Source of the DNA: Prolixibacteraceae bacterium UBA6162
GTDB lineage: Bacteria > Bacteroidota > Bacteroidia > Bacteroidales > Prolixibacteraceae
DNA length: 5,629 bases
Assembly (NCBI GenBank): GCA_002428215.1
Contig: DIUI01000100.1
Span: 1 to 5,629, forward strand
Reading direction: 5' to 3'
Part shown: in pieces, positions 1 through 5,629 of the stretch
Position numbering within the stretch: position 1 is the stretch's first letter
Layout: each line of letters begins with the position of its first letter
Position numbers and translations under genes: made by a program
The notes under the pieces: generated by a model
Seen by the model: the letters and a program-made list of their open reading frames with translations, nothing else
The model's database searches: none
What the model was told of the DNA's origin: nothing

Positions 1-27
1 GAAGGTTCCGTGCAGCTGAAAAGGAGC

Positions 28-58
28 AAAAAAAAGCCTGCAGCGGTAAACTGCAGGC
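28..58 (-). terminator. Intrinsic terminator of the ferredoxin gene
   Basis: A perfect 8-bp stem (GCCTGCAG at 36-43, CTGCAGGC at 51-58) encloses a 7-nt loop. On the minus strand it is followed at once by eight T (A-run at 28-35), the classic layout of a Rho-independent terminator. It lies 21 bp past the ferredoxin stop codon. Read on the plus strand the stem is followed by ATAATTTC, which is not a good U-tract, so it should act mainly on minus-strand transcripts. Confidence 0.9.
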
Positions 59-79
59 ATAATTTCGTATTACCGGATG

Positions 80-265
<186 letters not shown>

Positions 266-282
266 TTAAGAATTCGTTGAGG

Positions 283-312
283 CAAAATTAAAAAGTTTGC
301 ATGAATTACAAA
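283..312 (-). promoter_or_regulatory. Bacteroidetes-type promoter of the ferredoxin gene
   Basis: On the minus strand TAATTTTG (283-290) matches the -7 consensus TAnnTTTG exactly, and TTTG (309-312) fits the -33 element, with 18 nt between them. This is the best-matched promoter in the window. It predicts a transcription start near 276-278 and an AT-rich leader of about 27 nt with no Shine-Dalgarno. Match seen in sequence; activity inferred. Confidence 0.65.
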
Positions 313-486
313 CTTAAAATGAGTTTAAATTGGTGTAGCCAAACTGCCTATAGTTAAGCAACCTGATTTTTTTTCACCACCTAATAAACCAGGCGAAGAC
401 GATAATCTGAGTTAAAGACTAAAATTTGTCTGTTGCGGGGTCCTCACTCCCCCAGTCAAGCCCCAAAGGTCTAACCCAATTTATAT

Positions 487-494
487 TAACTTTG
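487..494 (+). promoter_or_regulatory. Probable -7 promoter element of the ZIP transporter gene
   Basis: TAACTTTG matches the Bacteroidetes -7 box TAnnTTTG and lies 35 bp before the ATG at 530, predicting a leader of about 29 nt. No clear -33 TTG is seen at the expected distance (around 465-468, where the sequence is GC-rich), so the promoter is weak or needs an activator. I see no Zur or Fur box that I would defend. Confidence 0.4.
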
Positions 495-529
495 TTTTTT
501 ATTGGCCGAAATCTCACTTCGCTTTATCC

Positions 530-1351
530 ATGGAAGACAACGTACAGTTTGCCCTGCTGCTCACCCTTTTTGCCGGTTTATCAACCGGGATAGGGAGTGC
601 CATAGCATTGGTGGCACGACGTACCAACACTAAGCTACTCGCACTTTCGCTTGGTTTTTCTGCCGGAGTAATGATATACATAGCCTTCATCGAAATCTTT
701 CCTGAATCGCGGCTCGCATTTACAGAGCATTATGGAGAATTTTACGGAACATTGTACACCTTAATTTCATTTTTTGGCGGGATGTTGCTCATTGCGCTTA
801 TAGACAAATTGATACCCAGCGTTGAAAACCCGCATGAAGTAAGATCGCTCGAATCGATGAATTCCGAGAAAGATGCCATCCGTTTCCGAAAACTATACCG
901 GCTTGGTATTCTTACATCGGTTACGCTTGCCATACATAACTTTCCTGAGGGGATTGCCACTTTTATGTCGGCCTTAAAAGACCCTGCTCTTGGAATTCCT
1001 ATTGCGCTGGCCGTTGCAATCCACAATATCCCCGAAGGAATTGCCGTATCGGTGCCGGTATATTATGCAACGGGGAATCGAAAAAAAGCATTTTTTCTAT
1101 CGTTCCTCTCTGGACTTGCCGAACCCATTGGAGCCCTTATGGCCTATTGGTTGCTCATTCCTTTCGTTACTCCCGAAAACGGAGAGGTTATCTTTGGCGC
1201 AGTGATGGCCGGAGTGGCGGGCATTATGGTCTTTATTTCACTCGACGAACTTTTGCCATCGGCCGAGGAGTATGGTGAACACCATTTGGCTATTTATGGT
1301 ATTACGGGCGGAATGGCACTAATGGCTCTAAGCCTTCTCTTTATTGGCTGA
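530..1351 (+). CDS. zupT: ZIP-family divalent metal transporter, ZupT type (273 aa)
   Basis: Inner-membrane importer of divalent cations. The E. coli homologue ZupT takes up Zn2+ and also Fe2+, Mn2+ and Co2+; the substrate range here is inferred. About eight membrane segments can be read, near residues 5-28, 36-56, 72-91, 124-147, 155-178, 187-210, 217-239 and 254-272. The binuclear metal site of the family is complete: HNFPEG at 136-141 in TM4 and HNIPEG at 165-170 in TM5. The SGLAEPIG stretch (194-201) and the SLDELLP stretch (237-243) are also typical of ZupT. The cytoplasmic loop between TM3 and TM4 (about 92-123) is charged but has only one His (H102), unlike the His-rich loop of many ZIPs. 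Length fits the family (E. coli 257 aa). The ATG at 530 puts TM1 directly after a short MEDNVQ start. The gene runs convergently into nth, with the last 24 bp overlapping, so it has no terminator of its own in the gap. Subfamily assignment is firm. Confidence 0.93.
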   Translation: MEDNVQFALLLTLFAGLSTGIGSAIALVARRTNTKLLALSLGFSAGVMIYIAFIEIFPESRLAFTEHYGEFYGTLYTLISFFGGMLLIALIDKLIPSVENPHEVRSLESMNSEKDAIRFRKLYRLGILTSVTLAIHNFPEGIATFMSALKDPALGIPIALAVAIHNIPEGIAVSVPVYYATGNRKKAFFLSFLSGLAEPIGALMAYWLLIPFVTPENGEVIFGAVMAGVAGIMVFISLDELLPSAEEYGEHHLAIYGITGGMALMALSLLFIG

Positions 1352-1978
1352 AGCAAAAAATTTACAAACCGCCGTCAAACCACATTGGGAGCATAACGGG
1401 CGGCGTGCCTTGCATACGTACCGTCCGTGCAAAATCAACCAATGGTGGGCGGTAGACACGAGATCTACAGGAATATATTGAATCAGTTGCTTTTCGGCGG
1501 CAAGAGGTGTTTTGGCAGCTGTGGTCAGTCCAATCCGGGCAGAAACCCTAAAAACATGCGTATCTACAGCCATTGCAGGTTGGTTGTATACCACGGAGGC
1601 GATTACATTGGCGGTTTTCCGGCCTACTCCGGGAAGCTTTTGCAGAGCATCAATATCCGATGGCACCTCTCCTTTAAAGTCGCTCACCAGCATTTGAGCC
1701 ATATTTACCAAATGCTTTGATTTGTTGTTAGGAAAAGAGCAGCTGCGGATGTATTCAAAAACCTCAGCCTGATCGGCCTCAGACATTAATGCGGGTGTGG
1801 GGTAACGCTTGAGCAAAGAAGGAGTAATCTGATTCACCCGCTTATCGGTGCACTGCGCCGAAAGAATTACCGCAACAATAAGATGAAATGGATTTTCGTA
1901 TTCCAGCTCAGTTTCAGCTACCGGCATCGTAGCCTGAAAGTAATCTATTATAGCCTTGTAGCGTTCAGTTTTCTTCAT
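1328..1978 (-). CDS. nth: Endonuclease III, DNA glycosylase/AP lyase (216 aa)
   Basis: Base-excision repair enzyme that removes oxidised pyrimidines such as thymine glycol and cleaves the abasic site by beta-elimination. Numbering from the ATG at 1976-1978, the helix-hairpin-helix LPGVGRKTA spans 115-123 and holds the catalytic Lys121. The active-site Asp139 sits in VDTHVFRV (138-145). The C-terminal [4Fe-4S] ligands are Cys189, 196, 199 and 205 in the exact C-X6-C-X2-C-X5-C spacing. These positions differ by one or two from E. coli Nth (K120, D138, C187-C203), and the total length (216 against 211) agrees too. The N-terminal ILSAQCTDKRVN signature is also present. The open frame extends 3 codons further to a TTG at 1985-1987, but the ATG aligns better and is preferred. 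The stop is TAG at 1328-1330, inside the end of zupT. The gene is divergent from the ABC-F gene. No defect is seen. Confidence 0.97.
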   Translation of the reverse strand: MKKTERYKAIIDYFQATMPVAETELEYENPFHLIVAVILSAQCTDKRVNQITPSLLKRYPTPALMSEADQAEVFEYIRSCSFPNNKSKHLVNMAQMLVSDFKGEVPSDIDALQKLPGVGRKTANVIASVVYNQPAMAVDTHVFRVSARIGLTTAAKTPLAAEKQLIQYIPVDLVSTAHHWLILHGRYVCKARRPLCSQCGLTAVCKFFASANKEKA

Positions 1979-2071
1979 GGTTTTCAAATTAGCAGGAATA
2001 CAAAAATCAACATTTTAAACGAAACCACCGGCATAAAATGTAAACACAAGCATGTCGAATATAGACACCTT

Positions 2072-2079
2072 CAAAACTA
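2072..2079 (-). promoter_or_regulatory. Possible -7 element for nth
   Basis: On the minus strand TAGTTTTG fits TAnnTTTG. It would give an nth leader of roughly 85-90 nt. No -33 TTG is found at normal spacing, and an 8-bp pattern with two free positions can arise by chance, so this is only the best candidate in the 197-bp nth/uup spacer. Confidence 0.22.
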
Positions 2080-2151
2080 ATCTCACCAACAGCTACTTAT
2101 CGGGGAGGAAAGATGCATTTTTTCTGAAGGCGCTACTCTGTCACTTTTTCC

Positions 2152-2159
2152 TACTTTTG
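2152..2159 (+). promoter_or_regulatory. Possible -7 element for the ABC-F gene
   Basis: TACTTTTG matches TAnnTTTG and ends 16 bp before the ATG at 2176, so the transcript would have a leader of only about 10 nt. No -33 TTG is found at normal spacing. The rest of the nth/uup spacer (1979-2151) shows no other convincing signal. Confidence 0.33.
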
Positions 2160-2175
2160 CTAAAATTTCCAATTC

Positions 2176-4044
2176 ATGGCCAAACCCTTACTGCAAGCCG
2201 AAAAAGTAGCCAAGCGATACGGCAACCTGCTCCTGTTCGATAACCTTTCGTTTACCCTTAACCAGGGAGACAAAGCCGCACTTATTGCACGAAATGGGGC
2301 AGGAAAAACCTCGCTTCTCTCCATTTTGGCGGGAACCGATTCGCCAGACTCCGGAATGGTTACCCGCACCAACGATGTAACCTTTGGCTATTTTGAGCAG
2401 GTTCCTGCCCTTAATCCCGACAACACCATTCTGGAGGAAGTTTTTACAACCAACAGCGAAAAAATTGCCACCATCAAAGCCTTCGAAGAGGCGATTGCCT
2501 CCAACAACCATGAGGCAGTGAGCCGGCTGTCGTCGCAGATAGATGCCTTAGAAGCGTGGGATACCGAAGTGGAGATTCGTCAAATCTTGTCACAGCTTAA
2601 GATTGACAAACTCGACCACAAGGTCGGGGAACTATCAGGAGGGCAGCAGAAGCGGCTGGGACTGGCCAAGGTGTTAATAAACCGACCCGATGTGCTGTTG
2701 CTCGACGAACCGACCAACCATCTCGATACCGATATGATAGAGTGGCTTGAGGAGTACCTTAGAAAAACTAAGTCAACTCTATTGATGGTTACGCACGACC
2801 GCTATTTTCTCGACAGGGTTTGCAACGTCATATTGGAGATCGATCAAAATGAGCTTTTCAGATACCAGGGCAACTACAGCTATTTCCTTGACAAGCGCGA
2901 AGAACGCATTAATGCACAGCAGGCCGAAATAAGCAAAGCGCGAAACCTTATGCGCACCGAAATTGAATGGATTCGCCGGATGCCCAAAGCCAGAACCACC
3001 AAATCAAAATACAGGGTAGATGCGTTCGACGATCTTAAAGAGCGTGCAAGCGCTCGGGTGGAAGACAAATCGGTGAACCTTTCGGTAACCTCGGCCCGAA
3101 TCGGCAAAAAAATTCTCGAAATCAAACATTTGTCGAAATCATATGGCGATCTGGTATTGCTAAAAGATTTTAGCTACAGTTTTTCGCGTTTCGAAAAAGT
3201 AGGTATAGTAGGAAAAAACGGAACCGGGAAAACGACTTTTTTGCATTTGATAACGGGGGGATTATCGCCCGACCATGGTACCATCGACCCCGGAAAAACG
3301 ATAAGGTATGGTTATTACCGACAGGAAGGAATTTCGTTTGGGCCCCGCGATAAAGTGATAGATGCAGTTCAAAAAATTGCAGAGCAGATTCGATTTGACG
3401 ACGGAACCGAAATTTCAGCCACGCAAATGCTCACCAGGTTTCTATTTCCTCCCTCAGTTCAATACGATTATATCGAGAAATTGAGTGGAGGTGAGCGGCG
3501 CAGACTCTACCTCTGCACCGTGCTGATGCAGAATCCCAATTTCCTGATTCTCGATGAGCCTACCAACGATCTCGACATTCTGACCCTCAACGTACTGGAA
3601 GATTACCTGCAGTCGTTCGGGGGATGTGTGGTGGTGGTATCGCACGACAGGTTTTTTATGGACAAGATTGTTGATCACCTGTTTGTGTTCGAAGGTGCCG
3701 GAACCATAACTGACTTCCCGGGCAACTACACCCAATACCGCGAGGCAGTTCGCGAATTGGCAGTCACCGACAAAGCTTCGGTAACGACTGTTAAAACCCA
3801 GACCGATACCCTCCCCAAAAAGCCTGATAGCCAGAAACTCACCTTCAAAGAGAAACGTGAACTGGAGCAGCTCGAAGCCGATATCGCACTGCTGGAGAAG
3901 CAACGCAGGCAGTTGGAAGATGAATTAAATACTGGAAATCTTGACCATACCGGTCTGTTCGAAAAATCGCAAAAAATTTCGACCCTCAACCAGGATCTTC
4001 ACGAAAAAGAGATGCGATGGCTAATTCTCAGTGAAAAGAGCTAA
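2176..4044 (+). CDS. uup: ABC-F family ATPase, Uup type (622 aa)
   Basis: Soluble twin-ATPase protein without membrane domains. ABC-F proteins act on the ribosome; E. coli Uup is also linked to transposon precise excision, DNA branch migration and ribosome assembly. First ABC domain: Walker A ARNGAGKT (38-45), Q-loop Gln75, signature LSGGQ (153-157), Walker B with DEPTNHLD (177-184) and switch His207. Linker (about 230-300): a charged helix with IEWIRRMPKARTTKSK (263-278), the interdomain motif typical of Uup. Second ABC domain: Walker A GKNGTGKT (346-353), signature LSGGE (436-440), Walker B with DEPTNDLD (460-467) and His490. The C-terminal tail (about 553-618) is a charged, Leu-rich coiled coil like the DNA-binding domain of Uup. 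That tail, DEPTNDLD in the second domain and the length (E. coli Uup 635 aa) support Uup over EttA or a resistance-type ABC-F. Both catalytic Glu residues (178 and 461) are present. The first Walker A has Ala instead of its first Gly. No Shine-Dalgarno precedes the ATG; the MAKPLLQAEKVAKRYG start is normal. A terminator follows at once. Confidence 0.91.
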   Translation: MAKPLLQAEKVAKRYGNLLLFDNLSFTLNQGDKAALIARNGAGKTSLLSILAGTDSPDSGMVTRTNDVTFGYFEQVPALNPDNTILEEVFTTNSEKIATIKAFEEAIASNNHEAVSRLSSQIDALEAWDTEVEIRQILSQLKIDKLDHKVGELSGGQQKRLGLAKVLINRPDVLLLDEPTNHLDTDMIEWLEEYLRKTKSTLLMVTHDRYFLDRVCNVILEIDQNELFRYQGNYSYFLDKREERINAQQAEISKARNLMRTEIEWIRRMPKARTTKSKYRVDAFDDLKERASARVEDKSVNLSVTSARIGKKILEIKHLSKSYGDLVLLKDFSYSFSRFEKVGIVGKNGTGKTTFLHLITGGLSPDHGTIDPGKTIRYGYYRQEGISFGPRDKVIDAVQKIAEQIRFDDGTEISATQMLTRFLFPPSVQYDYIEKLSGGERRRLYLCTVLMQNPNFLILDEPTNDLDILTLNVLEDYLQSFGGCVVVVSHDRFFMDKIVDHLFVFEGAGTITDFPGNYTQYREAVRELAVTDKASVTTVKTQTDTLPKKPDSQKLTFKEKRELEQLEADIALLEKQRRQLEDELNTGNLDHTGLFEKSQKISTLNQDLHEKEMRWLILSEKS

Positions 4045-4045
4045 A

Positions 4046-4074
4046 AAAAGGGGAACCGATCTGGCACCCCTTTT
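4046..4074. terminator. Bidirectional intrinsic terminator between two convergent genes
   Basis: AAAAGGGG (4046-4053) pairs with CCCCTTTT (4067-4074), 8 bp. Inside it a CC/GG pair (4056-4057 with 4063-4064) can extend the stem across a small internal loop. On the plus strand the stem runs into TTTTATATAAGTTTT just after the uup stop (4042-4044). On the minus strand it ends in a run of seven T (4043-4049) 24 bp after the oxidoreductase stop. It can therefore end both transcripts. Confidence 0.82.
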
Positions 4075-4097
4075 ATATAAGTTTTGAGAGCTAAAGT

Positions 4098-5429
4098 CTA
4101 CAATAAACTCCATCCGTTGCGATATTCGTAGTGCAGCATAGCGGTAGCAGCACCATCTACATCATCCACAAACGTTTCGGTAGCAGGATCCCACTTAACG
4201 GTGCGACCCAATTCAACGGCAATGTTACCAAGGGTGCAAACAGTACATGTACGATGTCCGATTTCTACGGGAACAACAGGGTCTTTCCGACTGCGAACCG
4301 CAGCGATAAAATCAACCTGATGCGGAATGCGGGTTTCGTAAGGCATATCATCGACTTCGGCAGCGGTGGTAGGATACCACTCAGGGTTAGAAGCTTCGTA
4401 ATGTCCGCGTGAAACTTCAATCCAGCCATTCTCACCAATAAACTTGACGCCTTTGGTGAGTTTCTCATCGAAGGGCTCTGAGGTCATTACTGAACCATTG
4501 GCATATTTAAAGGTCATGAATTCGGTACTTCCTTCAACTGGAGAGATTTCAACCGGACCACTGCTGTCCATTCCAAATGCCCACTGAACAATATCGAACA
4601 TATGAGCACCCCAGTCGGTAGTAAATCCGCCACCCATCTCCTTATACCAGCGCCAGCCGCCCCAAATGGTTTCATTCTGAACCGGATCGAGCGAAATGGG
4701 AGGATTGAGTTCTTTGTTGTAATGAATAGAAGCCGGAAGGGGTCCGAGCCATGCATCCCAGTTGAGATCGGCAGGAAGCGTCTCTTCTGGAAGATTGTAA
4801 GGCACCGGAGGAGCACCTACATAGGCGTGGGCAGTGAGCGTTGAACCCAGAACACCCGATTGCACAAGGTTAACCGCATGCTGGAAATTGGCATCAGAAC
4901 GTTGCTGACTTCCCACCTGCAGAACCACATTGTTTTGACGAACGGCTTTAACCAATTCCTGACCTTCTTTAATGGTGAAGGTGAGTGGTTTTTCCAGATA
5001 GATGTCCTTCTTGGCATTCGCAGCAGCAATGGCAATCATAGCGTGAGAATGGTCGGGAGTAGCAATTACAACCACGTCGATATCCTCCCGTGCAATCAGG
5101 TCGGCATAATTTTCGTAGGTTGCTACTTCTACAGTCTCGCCAAGGCCTGCATAATGCTCCCTGACCCGCATTTCGAAGCGGCTGTTTTTAACACCGTAAA
5201 CATCAGAACCAGCAACTACCTTAACGCCTGGAAGTTGAAGAAATCCATTCAGCAAAAACATTGCCTGACGACCCAAACCAATGAAACCAAGGGTTAGATC
5301 TTTGTCGGCCGCCACCACTGGCGATTTGCACGAGGTTAAACCCGGTAATACAGCGACACCGGTAACTCCAAGTGCAGCAGCTCCAAGGAAATGACGCCTC
5401 GTCCATCTTGTGTTGATCTTTTCACTCAT
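4098..5429 (-). CDS. Gfo/Idh/MocA oxidoreductase, Tat-exported lipoprotein (443 aa)
   Basis: NAD(P)-dependent oxidoreductase of the glucose-fructose oxidoreductase/inositol dehydrogenase family. These act mostly on sugars, polyols or glycosides; the substrate here is unknown. The N-terminus has a Tat motif TRRHFLG (10-16), a hydrophobic stretch (17-31) and a lipobox LTSC with Cys34 as lipid site. The enzyme should thus be exported already folded with its cofactor and anchored in the envelope. The Rossmann fold starts at LTLGFIGLGRQA (45-56), with GxGxxA and Asp76 after strand 2. EKP (146-148) is the family's cofactor/active-site motif. The C-terminal domain has GGGFTTDWGAHMFD (266-279), where Asp272 and His276 are the likely catalytic residues. 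WDAWLGP (224-230) and GGWRWY (257-262) are typical of the bacteroidetal and planctomycete branch. The open frame extends upstream to TTG at 5481-5483, but that falls in the putative promoter; the ATG at 5427-5429 gives a standard Tat signal. GH109 N-acetylgalactosaminidases share this architecture and cannot be fully excluded. No sugar-use partner gene is visible. Confidence 0.9.
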   Translation of the reverse strand: MSEKINTRWTRRHFLGAAALGVTGVAVLPGLTSCKSPVVAADKDLTLGFIGLGRQAMFLLNGFLQLPGVKVVAGSDVYGVKNSRFEMRVREHYAGLGETVEVATYENYADLIAREDIDVVVIATPDHSHAMIAIAAANAKKDIYLEKPLTFTIKEGQELVKAVRQNNVVLQVGSQQRSDANFQHAVNLVQSGVLGSTLTAHAYVGAPPVPYNLPEETLPADLNWDAWLGPLPASIHYNKELNPPISLDPVQNETIWGGWRWYKEMGGGFTTDWGAHMFDIVQWAFGMDSSGPVEISPVEGSTEFMTFKYANGSVMTSEPFDEKLTKGVKFIGENGWIEVSRGHYEASNPEWYPTTAAEVDDMPYETRIPHQVDFIAAVRSRKDPVVPVEIGHRTCTVCTLGNIAVELGRTVKWDPATETFVDDVDGAATAMLHYEYRNGWSLL

Positions 5430-5480
5430 TTTGTAAAATTTAATATGTAAGTTTATTGAAGTTTTGGTTAAAATAACGTG

Positions 5481-5488
5481 CAAATATA
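5481..5488 (-). promoter_or_regulatory. Probable -7 element of the oxidoreductase gene
   Basis: On the minus strand TATATTTG fits the Bacteroidetes TAnnTTTG box and predicts an AT-rich leader of about 45 nt before the ATG at 5429. The nearest upstream TTG (5515-5517) is 26 nt away, longer than the usual 18-21, so the -33 element is weak or absent. The match argues against starting translation at the overlapping TTG (5481-5483). Confidence 0.4.
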
Positions 5489-5629
5489 GGGAATAATTTT
5501 TTACGAAGATTACCCAAAACTGTTGATTACTAACTTGATTTGAAAATAAATATCAAAATATTGTCACGGTTTGATGATAACTTCCCGGTACAATTTTCTT
5601 TTGAACAGTTTTCCGAAATAATTCATAAT

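Noticed and set aside
1..27. Possible end of a neighbouring gene at the left edge (one frame ends with TGA at 17-19)
   Set aside because: Too few codons to recognise a product; all three plus frames stay open over part of the stretch, so no frame can be preferred.
742..1026. Minus-strand open frame inside zupT (and similar antisense frames within uup and the oxidoreductase gene)
   Set aside because: These are shadow frames of strong, recognised genes, with no conserved motifs of their own.
1369..1404. Hairpin-like CCGCC/GGCGG pair just after the zupT stop
   Set aside because: It lies inside the nth coding sequence over the Fe-S cysteine region and has no T-run after it, so it is not a credible terminator.
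1979..1987. Three extra N-terminal codons of nth from a TTG start
   Set aside because: The ATG at 1976-1978 gives a length and catalytic-residue numbering closer to known endonuclease III; TTG starts are less common.
2102..2127. GGGGAGG followed by a tiny ATG-CAT-TTT-TTC-TGA frame, resembling a leader peptide before the ABC-F gene
   Set aside because: Bacteroidota rarely use Shine-Dalgarno sites, spacing to the ATG is only 4 nt, the peptide is four residues, and the best promoter candidate (2152-2159) lies downstream of it. No attenuator hairpins are clear.
2052..2243. 63-codon plus-strand open frame starting upstream of uup
   Set aside because: It runs out of frame into the uup coding region, has no recognisable domain and no ribosome site. 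Most of its second half is a shadow of uup.
5430..5483. 18-residue upstream extension of the oxidoreductase from TTG
   Set aside because: It would put a non-signal segment before the Tat motif and place the start codon inside the putative -7 box.
5570..5603. Possible divergent plus-strand promoter near the right edge (TTTG, then TTCTTTTG)
   Set aside because: The -7 box has a mismatch at a key position (TT for TA), spacing is 22 nt, and no gene start is visible before the window ends.

Overview
The window holds five ordinary chromosomal genes, and nothing in it looks like a mobile element, CRISPR array, tRNA or rRNA. The organism is most likely a member of the Bacteroidota, probably near Bacteroidales/Marinilabiliales. 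Three things point there. No start codon has a convincing Shine-Dalgarno sequence, only AT-rich leaders. Several genes are preceded by the Bacteroidetes -7 box TAnnTTTG. The protein sequences also look like that group, especially the small ferredoxin and the Tat-exported Gfo/Idh/MocA lipoprotein. The ferredoxin suggests, but does not prove, an anaerobic or fermentative life style.

Layout from left to right. Positions 28-312 form a complete single-gene unit on the minus strand: a promoter, a 56-aa 2[4Fe-4S] ferredoxin (80-250) and a strong intrinsic terminator. The 279-bp gap 251-529 carries the divergent promoters of the ferredoxin and of the next gene, plus a short GC-rich patch (about 433-475) that I cannot explain. 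At 530-1351 (+) lies a ZupT-type ZIP metal transporter. It converges on, and overlaps by 24 bp, endonuclease III (nth, 1328-1978, -). A 197-bp divergent spacer separates nth from an ABC-F ATPase of the Uup type (2176-4044, +). A bidirectional hairpin terminator (4046-4074) separates Uup from the last gene, a Gfo/Idh/MocA oxidoreductase with a Tat signal and lipobox (4098-5429, -). The 200 bp to the window end hold its probable promoter and a small cluster of TTGAT motifs.

The genes do not form a pathway. Each appears to be its own transcription unit: electron transfer (ferredoxin), divalent metal uptake (ZupT), base-excision repair (Nth), ribosome-associated or genome-stability ATPase (Uup), and an envelope sugar-type oxidoreductase of unknown substrate. 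Ferredoxin and Nth both carry [4Fe-4S] clusters and ZupT can import iron, but this is a loose thematic link, not evidence of co-regulation.

I found no new multi-gene system. The points most worth a second look are the exported oxidoreductase, the in-register 24-bp convergent overlap of zupT and nth, the GC-rich intergenic patch and the altered first Walker A motif of Uup. For two genes the longest open frame begins at TTG; I use the downstream ATG instead (nth at 1978, oxidoreductase at 5429).
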